Counted from the stretch's first letter, positions 1 to 11,937 are shown. The stretch: DNA of 64,000 nucleotides from [Phialemoniopsis] sp. UDSM-2020 (GCA_018873225.1 JAEILZ010000009.1:177501-241500), one strand, 5' to 3'. Numbers and translations are program-made. The notes: a model not told the origin generated them from the letters alone.

Positions 1-1394
1 GTCATCTTCATCGTCTTCGCCTTCATCAGACTCGGCCTCGTCATCGTCACTAGAGAGTTCTTCCTCATCTATGTCGAGTTCTGAGCCGCTCGCCACGAGA
101 TCGTCATCAATGATGAAGTCGTCCTCGTCATCGAATCCTAGGTCGGTAGCTGTAGGGCGGAGCTTGATACCGGCGCCCAACCCGAACTCATCGTCTTCGG
201 CATCCTCGTCACTCGAATCCTCATTCTCAGACTGCTCCTCCTCGTCATCCTCTTCCTCCTCTTCGTCGCTGACTTCCTCACCGCGCATGCGCTTCATCCG
301 CTTCTCTTCCAACTCCTTGAGGCGCTTGGATTCTTCCTCGGCCTTCTCATCCTCTGTTTTCGTTCTTTCTGTGGGTGCAGCCCTTCTGTCCTGGATCATT
401 TGCCTGACCCGGGTATCGTACGCTCTCTCAAATTCGTCCTTGTCGACACCACCGATAGCCGCTGCCTTGGCGGCTTCTCCGTTCGTTGCCGGAGCCTGCT
501 GCTTGTCACGCCTGGCAAAGAGAAGGGCTTGCAGGTCAGGAAGCTCCTTGTCTAGCTCTGCCCTCAGATCTTCGTCCTCCTCTTTGGCAGCCTGGCGCTC
601 GTACTTGTGTAGCTTTGACTTGGCGATGACCTCCTTCATGACTTCTTGTTTGCTCTTCTTTCGCTCGGGCACCTGTTCTCCGGTCTCATCGTCATCATCA
701 TCCTCGTCCTCTCCCCTCAAGCGCTTGAGGCGCTTGCGGTCCATGCCCGCAAAATCTTCGTCATCAAAGCGGAGATCCTTCTCGTCGAAGTCGTCTCGCA
801 TGGCCGCATCCTCGTTGAAGGTCAGAGATTTACCCATATGAGTGAGACCGAAGGTAGGCTCGTCGTCTTCGAGATCGAACATGGAGCTCTTCTTGTGGCT
901 ACGCTGCTTCTCTCGGGCGAAACGCTCGAGCGCTCGCTCTTCGGGGGTCATCGTTGGGTCGTCCTCTCCAAATCGGCGATCGATGATGCCACCAACTTTG
1001 TTCCGCCGCTGCATATCGACCAGCAGAGTTTGGCGGCGCTAGAGGGCTGTGTCAGTACATCATCTTGGACTCGGATTCCAGAAACAAGACTCACTCTCTC
1101 TTCCGCCACCGAGTTGGCGACACCCGGCCGGCCCTTGATGCCAAGAGCAGAGTCTTTCGTCTTTGGGCGATGTTGAGTGACCTCAAACTTTGGCCCACGG
1201 GCGTTCATCTTGAACTGAAAAGGGTTGAACTGTTCACGGATGCCTTCGAGAGCGGCAGACCGCTGCACTCGCTTGTCGTTGCGACCCTGGGCATCTTGCG
1301 CATTCTTCTTCTTTTGTTTCTTGGATTGTTGCGGGCCTATGATACCCTGCTCTCGCAGAGAGGCTTTGAGCCTCTTCAATTGCGAGCCAGCCAT
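1..1394 (-). CDS. NOP14: Nucleolar complex protein 14 (Nop14), N-terminal part
   Basis: Nop14 is a U3 snoRNP/SSU-processome component needed for 18S rRNA maturation and 40S assembly in the nucleolus. Exon 1 is 1394-1095 (100 codons); a 56-nt intron (1094-1039, GTGAGT...CTCTAG) keeps the frame; exon 2 runs from 1038 off the left edge, so about 446 residues are visible of a protein that is usually about 900. The start MAGSQLKRLKASLREQGIIG and the lysine-rich stretch after it match the family. Further on come the segment MTPEERALERFAREKQ, the FDLEDDEP and LTHMGKSL motifs, a MDRKRLKRLRG basic run, and long Asp/Glu tracts typical of nucleolar factors. The C-terminal half is outside the window. The gene is divergent from the next one, with 361 nt between their start codons. 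Confidence 0.93.
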
Positions 1395-1755
1395 GTTGTG
1401 AACTGGTCCCAGGCTGCAGAATCGCGTCGAGAAATTGGTACTATTCAGGCTCTGGATCTGAGTGTGGGTGCGTGTGAATGAGACTTATCGCTGGAATTTT
1501 TTTTTGGAGGGCGCTTGTTATCTTATCGCCAGTCCCGCATTTGATCATCGGGTGGTCGACATTGGCATCTTTCATGCGCAGTAGCGCCCTAGCTAATTAG
1601 TACCAGGGTGCGTCCGCCATCGATTCAGGCTCGAAACGTTGATTCTAGTTCCAACGTCACCGGGACGCCCAGCCATCCAAGCCAGTATTGTCGCGATGCG
1701 GGTCTGGAACGTTTTGCACTTATAATTACCCAGCAGGTTATACAATGTGATCAAT
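1395..1755. promoter_or_regulatory. Shared divergent promoter region, NOP14 / membrane-anchored protein
   Basis: This 361-nt spacer separates two start codons on opposite strands. It holds a T-run at about 1498-1505. I see no convincing small ORF, RNA gene or repeat. Any promoter role follows only from the divergent arrangement. Confidence 0.4.
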
Positions 1756-2790
1756 ATGGGCTGGTTCTCCTTCGCTCGAGATGAGCGCTTCATCCTCGCC
1801 GGGCTCGGCGCCGTCACCTTCTCGACCATTGCGGTGATGCGGTTCCTGCTCGTCCAACACCGCGACGCATCAGAGATCAAACCCGTACAGCCCAAGACGC
1901 AGTACATCACGCAGGACACTGAGGACTCGCTCAAGCTGGGAACGCTTGATACCCTGCTCGGGCACTACAACTACGCGATTCGCGACACGGCCGCCAAGAT
2001 TGTGTGCGACCGATCAGTCAACGATGGCCTCACTGTGAATGCCCTGCTGTGGGGCATCACGCGGCCAAATTACGAAGAGAGGATGAAGAACCTGCGCGCT
2101 CTGGCTATGATCACAGATCAGCGTGAGTATAGCGAGTTGCAGACAAGACGTTGGACAAGGCACTGACCTGAAACAGATAGTTTGCATCTACTCAACAGCC
2201 GGAAGGCGTATCTGGCATTTGTCCGGTCGCTGGAGCTTTGCGCCGAAGAAGCGGATTACTCGAGCCTCGACGACAAGTCCTTCGACGACTACTTGCTACG
2301 TGACATGTCGGAAAAGATGCTGCTCATGTTCGTCCTCCAACTCATCAACAAGTACGAACCCCGGGAGATTTTGAAGGCCAAATTCGTCGAGAAGTGGCTT
2401 GTCAAGCAGAACTGGGGAGAGTCGGAGGAAGAGAGGCAAAAGAACTTTCAGGAATACATGGGCCATCATCAAAATAGGATTACCGACATCTGCCATCGTT
2501 TGCAAGAGTCGCGCCTAGGCCGCGAAACGCTGGAGAGGGCTAAGCTCCTCCCCGAAGGGAGCAGTATGCCAGTGCCCAACAACCGCATCAGCGTCGTCTT
2601 GTCTATTAGCATGAACGAGATCGGTGAGGACCAGGAGGCGACGATACAGGCGGAAGGGCTCCAACCACGGCTGATGGAGCAGAGCGTCGAAGAGCAGCGG
2701 CTGAGGCGGCAACACCGAGAAGCTATGGTTTTGAACGATGGGAGCCGGCCGTTTGGTCGCGAAGACATCATTGAGCGGGAACACGAATGA
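1756..2790 (+). CDS. Conserved fungal protein of unknown function, N-terminal membrane anchor
   Basis: Exon 1 is 1756-2122; a 54-nt intron (2123-2176, GTGAGT...ACAG) is followed by exon 2, 2177-2790, giving 326 aa. The upstream in-frame GTG at 1747 is not a likely start; the first ATG is 1756 (MGWFSFARDERFI). Residues about 11-28 are hydrophobic (ILAGLGAVTFSTIAVMRFLL) and could be a signal anchor, leaving the rest on one side of a membrane. The body (TLDTLLGHYNYAIRDTAAKIV, ALLWGITRPNYEERMKNLRALAMI) looks like short antiparallel helices of an armadillo/HEAT-like fold. The C-terminus is charged and Arg/Glu-rich. I do not recognise a named family. The exact frame closure across the intron and the regular composition make a real gene likely. 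Location and function are inference only. Confidence 0.8.
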
Positions 2791-4481
2791 ACGAATATCA
2801 ATAATACAGCGTAAGGGGACCTGCGACACAGGGCTTGGCGGCACGAGCACAATACACATGCATGAGGGCAATTGACTTTGTCTTTGAAGGACAAAGCCGC
2901 CTTACGATCTTCGCGAACTGGACATGTACATGGCTGAGCTGTGGGGGGAATCCAATGTTGGAACCCATTGGAGCACTGGCCGGCACAAACACTTTGGGAT
3001 GGCCTATCCAAAGAGCTGCTTGACCTAGTCGCGAAGTCAGTAGTCTTGGTCGGTTGAGGACGCAGTGGCACATCCGTCCGTCGCTCGCATAGAAGACATG
3101 ATCAAGTCCGTGTATGTAGATATATTGAGTGCTCTGGCGCCCGTTCCTTACATAGTCTTCAACGAGCATGACTACGCGCACGACTATGAGCATGTACATA
3201 CTCAATACAAGCGATTTCAAAATTGAGGTTCGGATCCAACCCATGATGGCTTGAGCTTGGGCTTTCAGCTCCCGGAGAGGTAAGATAACCGACCCGCTCC
3301 CAGGGTGCGTGCTGACCAATGGCGCCGGGCAGTGCTGGATGGAGATGGGATTGTCGGCCGTGCATGTGCTGCTCTGGCAATGTTGCGGTGTCGTGATGCT
3401 GCCCAATGAAGAGCACCGACGTTGCATTGTTTTCCTTTGGCACATCTTCTTTGGGAAGGATGTATGCTACGGCGGACTTCCTCCCTCTTGTCCCTCTGTG
3501 CTTGGGATCTTTTTCTCATCTTCTTGCTTTTCAAGTTTCTCAACCAACTCAATTCGAAAAGCATCATCATCCTTTCTGCTCTGCTGGGTGAGTGCCGCTT
3601 CTTCCAGGCACGTCAATCGCACTCCCGAATGGGCGGAACCCCCCTGGATCATCAAGCTTGAGTCGAGCACGGTCCTCCGGCAAAGCATCCGACCCCTTTC
3701 CCCTTGACCAAAGGTGGTTCTCTCTCATATCAATATCGCGTTTTTCTCTTCCCCTTGCCTGGCGTGCCTGGTCCTGGACCCCTGTGCACAAAATTCCTTT
3801 ATACCGCCCCAAATCTTAATTAAAACTCGACATCTCGATCTTGACAAGCACAAAAGTCCAATGGTGCAAGCCAGAGAGCCCTTGGCCGCCTGGACAATTC
3901 TTTCAGCTCACCACCCTTTTATGGTCGCCAAAGACGGTCGGTCCTTCAAATAAGTACTTACAGTAAGTTATTACTTGGACACGCCCCCACACACACACCA
4001 CCAGTACGCCACACCACACCTAAAACTACACGCACCACGCGCACACCGAGACATCCAGCTCAGCTTGTTATTCGCCCAAATGGTTGGGAGGAGTAAACAA
4101 ATGAGACAAAGTGGCGGGTACATCCTTATTCCACATGCCTTATGACCACATCAAATATTGGCATATTGAACCCCTATTATTGTCTCTCTGACTATCAAAT
4201 TCCCTTTGGTTTTACTAGCACAAAGTCCCTTTCTGGTACCTCATACCAGCCAGCCAGCTACCTTAGGCCAGTGCCAACCTTGGAACTGGGTCCGCCATGC
4301 CATCCCCTCCATCCCTAGCCCATCCCTACCAGTTCCCGTAATTCCCCCCCACAGCCCATGGTTGTCCCCCAAAAAAAGGCGTTTGACACGTTGAAATGCT
4401 AGTGTCCGGCTGGGTCGCTAAAGATTTTAGCAGAGGAAATAGGGTGCTGCCGGTGCGCCTCTAGCCCCGAGGCGTGTCACC
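2791..4481. other. Intergenic region and probable long 5' leader of the CAP-Gly gene
   Basis: This 1.69 kb spacer lies upstream of the CLIP gene. It is pyrimidine-rich in its middle (3480-3800) and has a CA-rich patch at about 3985-4030. All frames are short and lack good starts or splice partners. No tRNA, repeat family or transposon end was seen. Confidence 0.4.
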
Positions 4482-7179
4482 ATGACTTCGACCACAACAA
4501 CATCAACACGCACCCTTCCGCGCACTCCTGCCCGCGGTCGCCCTTCCGGCCTCTCTCAACCCGCCTCGACTCCAAACCTCAACTCTCTCTACGGCGCGCA
4601 CTCCTCATCTACCAGTCGCCTCGCACCCCCGTCTCTCGCGCGCAAGGGCTCTCTCGCAGCCCTGACCCAGAACTCCCTAGCCTCCATCCCAGATGCCTCC
4701 GAGACATACGCCCTGAACACGTTGCACGAGAACCCCGAAGGCACCAGCAACAACTCTAGGACAACCATGCCTCTCACGCCGGGCAGAGTCCCTGGCCCTT
4801 CCGCCGCTGGCGGTCGTGGTGACGACATTGTCGTGGGCGACACCGTGGACGTCCCGGGCAACATGCAGGGCACGGTCCGTTTCGTCGGCTCCGTGCAGGG
4901 ACGGAAAGGCACGTTTGCCGGTGTGGAACTGAACGCAGAATTCGCGTCGCGAGGAAAGAATAGCGGCGACGTTGATGGGTATGAAATTTTCTTCTTGACT
5001 TGCGCGGACAATTCTCGCGACTCGCGGCTTCGTGCATAGCTTTGCGCTGACCATGCCATTTTTTTTTTTTAGGATCTACTACTTTACAACCTCAGCACCA
5101 GGAGCCGGTATCTTCCTGCCCTTGTCCAAAGCCGTTAAGCGCGATGCTTCCCCCATGGCGGGAGGTTCGTACCCCCATACTCCTGCGAGCTCTGGCCTCA
5201 AGGTCGCGAGCCAGAACTCGACCAACTTCACTCCGCCTACGCCATCCCTGCCCAAATTCAGCCAGTCCCTGGGCCCCGGACGCGCACCCAGTCCCTCAGG
5301 CAAGAGGCCTAGGACGTCTCTACCTCGACCAGATTCTCCTGTTCGCAGGCTGCAAATGACGCCGGGTCCGAAACCAACCATACCGACTCCAGCATCCAAG
5401 GTGCAGTCGCGGTTCGGGAGCCCTACAGCTAACAAGTTTTCACAAAGTGTCCGTGGTACTGCCGGCGATCCAAGTAAAAGGGGTCTGGCACAAGAGCGCA
5501 AGGGTAGTCTTGCTGGTCTACGCAGCGCGTCCGCCCTAGGCAACAACTCATCGAATGCTACCGACGATGAAACCACGCCGGTGGGAATCAACAGGACGAA
5601 GACGAATGGTAGCCTCGGTTCCGTGTCGTCGTTTAACAACAAGATTCGGCCCCCCTCGCGCACCGCCTCTCGGGCAGCTTCTCGAGCTCACAACCATGAC
5701 GATGAAGTCGAGCGGCTCAAGATGCAGCTCGACGACCGCGACAAGCAACTCAAGGAACAAGCTGCCACACTTTCTGAGATGGAGAGTAGCCTGACTGAGC
5801 TGCAGACTCTGATCGAGAACCCCGAGGGTCTTGGTGTCCGCCGAGGGAGCATAGACGAGAAGGGTGCCACGGAGCTCCGGGCCATGGTCCGGGAGAAGAA
5901 CGAAAAGATCGCTATGCTCACCGCCGAATTTGATGCTCACCGTGCCGATTTCAGGAGTACGATAGACACGCTAGAGATGGCCAGCACTGAAACGGAGCGG
6001 GTGTACGAGAAGCGAATCGAAGAGCTTATGCAGGAACTTAATGAGGCCCAGGAACGCACCTCCGACGTCGCCACCGTAGCACAACAACTCAAGCAGCTGG
6101 AGAGCTTAGTTCAGGAGTTGGAAGAGGGACTCGAAGATGCTCGACGAGGAGAGGCAGAGGCGCGAGGCGAAGTCGAGTTCCTCAGGGGTGAGGTCGAGAG
6201 GACGCGGTCCGAACTTCGGCGAGAACGTGAGAAGGCGCAAGAGGGCTTGAACGGAGGAGGCCAGATGAACGGGGATCGGACGTCGATATCCAAGGAGCTG
6301 GAGCAGAAGGAGGATGAGATTAGAGGTCTGAAGGCAATCATCCACTCCTTGAGCCGGGACTCTGTGCCGCAAGACTCCCCGGAGAAGACGCCACAGGCTC
6401 GGCAAGGACCCTGGAAATCGCACCGCCGCAACGAGTCGCTCGGCGATCGCATGATGAGGGAGAAGCTGGAGCGTGAGGTCGCGGATCTGAGAGCGCTGCT
6501 TGACAACAAGAACAACCGCGAGGAGGAGATGGAGCGCGAGATCGACCAGCTTAGAAAGGGTGGTTCGAAAGCTCAGCGCGACAGCTCTATGACCCTCGGC
6601 AGCGGCAACAACCGCTCTTCGCTGAGGGATTCCCGCGGCACGGTCGTCCTCGCCCGAGACTATGAGGCGCGCTCCCCGGAGGCTCACCACAAGTCGCACT
6701 CGCGCGGCCTGACGCTGGACACGATGCCCGAGAGCGACGCCTACTCATCCGTCACCGAGACTAGTACTCTCTGGTGCGAGATTTGTGAGACGTCGGGCCA
6801 CGACATCCTGACCTGCACCAACATGTTTGGCTCGGGCCAGGATGGGAACGACGGTGGCCACAGTGCCCCTGACCCGGCCAGGACGGGCAAGGATGTCGTC
6901 CGGGAGGGTCTGAAGGGCCTGTCGGCGCATATCCGGCAGGGATCAGCAGCGGTACAGCCCCTGTCGCCGATCAAGCCCCGCGTGGCCCCCGCGGCGCCCA
7001 AACAGGTGACTGCGAGCCCGACACCCGTGCCCGCCGAGGTCAAGATCCTGCCGAACCCGATGGAATCCGGCCCCATGGCTGGCAAGGAGAGCGGCGTGGT
7101 GGACGCCGACAAGTGGTGCGCTCTGTGCGAGCGTGACGGCCACGACAGCGTGGACTGCCCCTTTGAGGATGCTTTCTAA
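4482..7179 (+). CDS. clipA: CLIP-170 type CAP-Gly microtubule plus-end tracking protein
   Basis: The protein should bind growing microtubule plus ends, like Bik1 (budding yeast), Tip1 (fission yeast), ClipA (Aspergillus) and CLIP-170. Exon 1 is 4482-4978; the intron (4979-5072, GTATGA...T-tract AG) falls inside the CAP-Gly domain; exon 2 is 5073-7179, giving 867 aa. Residues about 1-110 are a Ser/Thr/Pro-rich basic tail. The CAP-Gly domain lies at about 112-185 (VGDTVDVPGNMQGTVRFVG, KGTFAGVEL, then GIYYFT after splicing). A second basic Ser/Pro region follows, then a long coiled coil (about 400-720). Two CCHC zinc knuckles are at the C-terminus (CEICETSGHDILTC and CALCERDGHDSVDC), as in CLIP-170, where they bind dynactin and Lis1. 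The ATG sits in a good context (CACCATG). Confidence 0.92.
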
Positions 7180-7817
7180 GGGGATGATAGCCACCTTGGA
7201 CGATTCACGACGAATGATCCTCCCGAGTTCTTATGTGGACGAGATGGGGAAGATGCGAGGCGGTTTCTGTGTGAAGGAAGAACGGTTTAGACCAACGTGT
7301 TGTGTTGTTGTGGTTGCATGACGACGGCGGCATTGTTTAGCGATGATACCACCCTGGCTTTGCTCCTTTCGAGCATCTTTTCATTTTCTTTTGTCATATT
7401 ACTATTTTGTTCCCACGGGAGAATGGCATAGGGATGGGTGGCTGGTTGGTTTCGGGTTTGCTGCTTTAGAGAGGCCTGATGAAATGTATATCCCCATGTC
7501 TTAATATAATGTCTGCAATGCGTACAGGCCATGCGGTCCGGAGTTGCGTATCGGACGTGCCAACCCTTTTATTCACTTTTCCAATTTTTAACGCGTCTAA
7601 TCCAAAATTAACCGGCCGTCCAAATTGCAATAGGTCCTTTCAGATCACGAATCCAAGAAAGGAGAGCAGCTATAAGCAACTGCTAACGCCCAACGCCAGA
7701 TTCCATCACACCTGTCCAGTCAAGAAAGAGGCAAGCAGCAGAGGATACCCAAGATACCTCCTTAGCCTCGCCTCCTTTTCTCACTCGCCGTTTGCGACGG
7801 ACTTCCGCGTGGCAGCT
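7180..7817. other. Convergent 3' flanks
   Basis: This 638-nt spacer lies between the converging CLIP gene and the small gene at 7818. It should hold both 3' UTRs. I see no credible ORF or structured element. Confidence 0.35.
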
Positions 7818-8540
7818 TCACTGCCGGTGGCTGGTATGAATCACAAACTCCTCCCACGCGCCGTGATCTTCCCACTCCCGCCGTTGGGCGCCACGCCGCC
7901 TCCGCCGGCGGCGCTGACCGTTCGCCCACGACTCGAATTCGTCGAGGAAGTCGTTGACCGGGTACCCGGGAATCCGCACGACGATTCTGATGAAGCGTGA
8001 TACATAGTTGCGGCGACTGCGACTGGCCGGCGGCACGAACTCGTCGCGGAAGTCGTTGAGCGTGTACCCGGGCCTTCGCACGAAGATCCTGATGGAGTGT
8101 AATACACAGTTGTTGTCACTGTTGCATGCAAAGGGATGTTAATTAGTAGGGACCGAAGGCGTCCCCAGACAGGAGGAGAAGGAGATTGATGGTCTAACTT
8201 ACCCGAGTTGCCCGCGGTCCGCCCTCCAGAGCAGGCGGCAGAGATCCTGCATGAAGGGATGGTCCGGCGGGGGACGACGCATGATGCCACCTCCGCTCCA
8301 GGTGATGCGGGACTGGTATCGGGGGGACATCCAGGGTTGGTAGAGGGACATTGCTCTTTTTGCTTTCGAGGGTCGAAGATGGATGGGTTGTGCCGAGGGT
8401 CTCGTTGGAGGATGTCGGTGGAGTGTTCTCGTGGGCAAGAGGTATGGTTGATGTAGGTGATCTTGATGGAAATGATGGATAGTTTGCTTTCTTGAAGAAG
8501 TTGAATGAGGGGGTTCCCGTCCAAAATGAGAAGTGCCCAT
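7818..8540 (-). CDS. Unknown small protein with an internal tandem duplication
   Basis: Two minus-strand frames join exactly through a typical intron. Exon 1 is 8540-8203, the intron 8202-8119 (GTAAGT...GCAACAG, 84 nt), and exon 2 8118-7818, giving 212 aa; an alternative start at Met64 (8351) would give 149 aa. A TATA-like run (TATATAAT) touches the first ATG, so the shorter form may be the real one. Exon 2 encodes two copies of a 25-residue unit with a 34-residue period (about residues 116-140 and 150-174), both carrying R-I-x-V-R-x-P-G-Y and N-D-F-x-D-E-F. A run of Arg and a charged C-terminus follow. No named domain is recognised and no signal peptide is seen. A lineage-restricted gene is likely; a decayed copy of a larger gene is possible. 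Confidence 0.5.
7935..8111. repeat. Intragenic tandem duplication, period about 102 nt
   Basis: Two direct copies, about 8111-8037 and 8009-7935 on the minus strand, encode matching peptides in the same frame. Shared features are a GTACCCGG core, a GACTTC..GACGA segment and a TCA..ATC segment. Changes are mostly conservative at the protein level, which suggests coding constraint after duplication. Confidence 0.7.
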
Positions 8541-9829
8541 TATATAATACTTTGGTTGCTACCATGGTTTGGTTGTGAAGCCAATCCTGATGAGGAGGAC
8601 TGTTGGTGAACTTGGTCCAAGTCAACAATCGTCAAAGCAAGTCTCCGCAACCAATACCTAAGTATCCGCAATAGACGTTCAATATTTTGACATGACATTC
8701 ATATGTAAGTAGGTAGCTAGTCTATGGAGCCTGAACATCGTAAAGCTCGCTGTCCTGGATACCGCCTGTGTGCTGAGTGGCACGCCTAAAGAGGCCTCTA
8801 GCATGGGCAGCTAGACAATAGACCCGAAATGAACCACAAGGTCTGGCTCAGCAGAATCAGAATCAAGGTATAAATACTTGGTTCAGAGCTTGGAGGGGTT
8901 CTAGGTTCTCACGGCTTGTACATGACTGCTTTCGGGCTTCGTAGCTAAGCTTGGTGTGTCACTCGTCGAGATTGTCTCGAAATGGTAAGCTATCGGAAAG
9001 TACGAACCTTCATTGCATAGCTGTCTAATTCAAGTATCATAATACGGGTAATGTGATACACTTGATGAGGTCGTGTTTCTTTAATCTCTCTTGCGACTTT
9101 AATACACTTCAGCGTCTCCTTCCAGGGCAAAGAGTGCTAATCTGGCGCTTGGGAGGGGCATGCTTCACCTTTGCGTAAAGAAAGCAATGACAAAAACTTG
9201 GGTACCCATACTGAACATATTTTCAGGTATTCTAGACTGTGTTGATTACGTACTTACCCATGAAGCAAGGAGAATATGATGCTCTACGGATTGTCGTGAT
9301 GATTGTCCGTGGTGGAGTCCGCAGGCAGTTGTGCCCACTAACTAATGAGGACGAAGCCGCCCTACCAATTTATTTAGGTAAAGCTCAAGCTGCAGTGAAC
9401 CCGAGAACCCACACAGCCCGTGGCGCCTAGTCACTGCAACACTGGAGCCACGCCCGCGACGATTGGTCCGCCATTCGTCAAAGGGTACCTGGCTTCTTAC
9501 GTACTCTTGACTTGACAAGCTCGACTCCATCCTCAAGCAAGCACTCCCTCAATACACCAATTCGACATATACATTATCGGAGCACGAAAGCGATTGGTAT
9601 TCGAAGAGACTCTCATCTGACAAGCAAATCAGCATCCCCGACCCGACGCATCGATACCAGACGAGCACTCTGCTTTCGAGCTTGCATCCCGAGCTTCCGT
9701 TTCCTGATAAGGTTGATCGTCAGCTCCAGTCCGAAGTCCGAAGGCCAGACATCGCCTCTCTCTGGTGCGCATCGGCGTCCGACCGTAGAGCAAGTTCTTG
9801 CTCGAGTCGTTATATACGCAGGATCAAAG
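8541..9829. other. Intergenic region upstream of the kinase gene
   Basis: This 1.29 kb divergent spacer lies between the small duplicated gene (-) and the kinase (+). The part after about 9500 probably is the kinase 5' leader. Open frames there lack an ATG or are shadows. I see no RNA gene, repeat or mobile element. Confidence 0.35.
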
Positions 9830-11301
9830 ATGGCGCAAATACTGCTCGACCTCGTCTACTCCTTCGGCAACTGCCTCAATTGCTTCCCCGGCTCCCCGAC
9901 GCTCAAGATCAATGGCCGGAGCTTCAAGATCCTGCGCCTGCTGGGCGAGGTAAGTTTGAGCTTTCCTTCTTCTCCCGCCATTGGAGCCTTGCAGAAGCCT
10001 GACTGACACCCACCTCTCTTCCAGGGCGGCTTCTCCTACGTCTACCTCGTCCAAGACACGACGACATCAGAGCTCCTCGCCCTCAAAAAGATCCGCTGCC
10101 CCTTCGGCGCCGAGTCGGTCGCCCAGGCCATGAAGGAGGTCGACGCCTACAAGCTCTTCTCGGCGAGCCCGGGCATCATCCACAGCGTCGACCATAGCAT
10201 CGCCACGGACCGCGGCGGCGGCGGCGGAGGCTTCACCTCAGGCGGAGGCGGCGGGCGCGACAACGAGGCGGCCAAGACAGTCTACGTCCTGCTGCCGTAC
10301 TACCGCCGGGGCAACCTGCAGGACATGATCAACGCCAACCTCGTTAACCACACGTCCTTCCCCGAGCGCCGGCTCATGCAGCTCTTCCTCGGCGTGTGCC
10401 GCGCCCTGCGCGACATGCACCACTACCGGCCCGCGGGGCCCGAGCGCATGGAGATGCGCGTCAACGGCGTCGACGACAACGTCGAGGCTGCGAAAGGCGG
10501 GTCAAGAGCCAAGAAGGGCGGGCGGAGGGTGGCGTCGAGCGCTGCGGCGGGCGCAGACGAGGACGACGAGACGGAGCAGCAGCGGCCGCTTATGGTCGGC
10601 GGGGATGACGAGGGCGTGCCGGCTGGCGAGGTCAGGAGTTATGCGCATAGGGATATCAAGCCCGGTTCGTTTTTATTTTCCTAGGCCCAAACTCTTCAAG
10701 GTCAGTGCTAACATACACAAAAGGCAACATCATGATCTCCGACGACGGCACGACGCCCATTCTAATGGACCTCGGCTCCATCGCCGCCTCCCCCTTGCCC
10801 ATCACATCACGCTCCCTCGCCATCGCGACGCAGGACACGGCCGCCGAGCACAGCACCATGCCCTACCGCGCCCCAGAGCTCTTCGACGTCAAGACGGGCG
10901 CCGTCATCGACACCAAGGTCGACATATGGTCCATGGGCTGCACCCTCTACGCCTGCCTCGTCGGCAAGTCGCCGTTCGAGATGCGCTCCGACGAGACGGG
11001 CGGCTCGCTCAGCATCTGCGTGCTGGGCGGCGACTGGCGGTTCCCGGACGAGAAGCCCGGCGGCGGCGGCGTGCGCATGGCGCCTAGCAAGGGCAAGGCG
11101 CGCGTCGGGACGGGGCTTAGCGACAGCGGCGCTGGGGGCCCGGCGACGTCGGCGCCTGCGGAGGAGACGAGTATCAGTGACCCCATCCGCGACGTGGTGC
11201 GGAGGTGTCTTGCCGTCGAGCCGGCTGAGAGGCCCGACATTGACGAGCTGATTGACATGGTTGAGAGGGTGGTTGAGGAGTTGCCTGAGGACGGGGCGTG
11301 A
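9830..11301 (+). CDS. ENV7: Env7/STK16-family serine/threonine kinase
   Basis: Three exons (9830-9949, 10025-10664, 10724-11301; introns of 75 and 59 nt, the second with a GTTCGT donor) encode 445 aa. Yeast Env7 is a palmitoylated vacuole-membrane kinase that restrains fusion; human STK16 is its relative. The N-terminal C-L-N-C-F-P-G fits the palmitoylation site of the family. Kinase signatures are complete: glycine loop GEGGFSYVYL (spliced across intron 1), lysine in LALKKIRC, catalytic loop HRDIKPGN (spliced across intron 2), DLG in place of DFG (LMDLGS, as in STK16), and YRAPE. Two low-complexity insertions are unusual: a Gly-rich loop near residues 100-115, and about 70 residues (Lys/Arg then Asp/Glu-rich) just before the catalytic loop. 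An active kinase is likely. Confidence 0.9.
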
Positions 11302-11446
11302 TGGGGGACTAATGAGCGACGAAAGCATGGGCGGGTGATAGTATATATTGAGAGAAAGCGAACATGACGGCGGGACAAGGGCTCAAAAAGGGCCTCCTTT
11401 CCATTGTATTCTTACATTGCTCCTTTAGCTAGCTAGCTGGGTTTCT

Positions 11447-11876
11447 TCAAACAAATACTGAGCGATTGCCACGTCTGCCCGTCGGGTGTCGAACTCGCAC
11501 CATCATACCTTTCAATTTCTTATCCGATGGCGGTTTTGAATTGATCTCTGCCAAGATTGCGCGCAGAGTGAATGATTCAATTGTGCGTGTTTGGGGATAA
11601 AAAGAGTTGTGTGAGGATGTGTTCAGAGGATCGAAAGTGGGCAACTGATGAAGAGATCGAGCAGTCACTACCGCCGCGTCGTGGCTCTGCTGTGCAACCG
11701 TCTGGGCCTTCATCTCGGCCAGAATGCTCTCTACCGTCTCGGCGGAGAGTCCTCCGGCGATGATGTTGCCGTGGATGCTGCCGACATCCTCTCTCTCTCT
11801 CTTGGTCTCGAACGTGTGGTGCTTTTGAACAGCTGTGTATGAAGTTGTTCAAGCGAAGAACGAGCTCGTCCGGCAT
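11447..11876 (-). pseudogene. Unresolved coding frames, possibly frame-shifted at a GA microsatellite
   Basis: On the minus strand an ATG at 11876 opens a frame (MPDELVLRLNNFIHSCSK). A different frame then reads on through DVGSIHGNIIAGGLSAETVE to a stop at 11447. The switch falls at a (GA)n run (about 11789-11804), where a small length change would join the two. I found no splice pair that joins them. It could be a decayed gene, a gene with an intron I missed, or chance. Confidence 0.2.
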
Positions 11877-11937
11877 TGGTAGTATGGTTGGTAAAGATCG
11901 GCTGTGTCGCCGATGGTGTCAACGCATAACGGGCTGT

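Noticed and set aside
71..841. 256-codon plus-strand poly-Ser ORF at the left edge
   Set aside because: Antisense of the Asp/Glu tracts of NOP14 (GAC/GAG reads as Ser codons on the other strand).
11470..11510. B-box-like sequence (GAGTTCGACACC on the minus strand) suggesting a tRNA
   Set aside because: No T-stem pairing, acceptor stem or anticodon arm can be formed around it.
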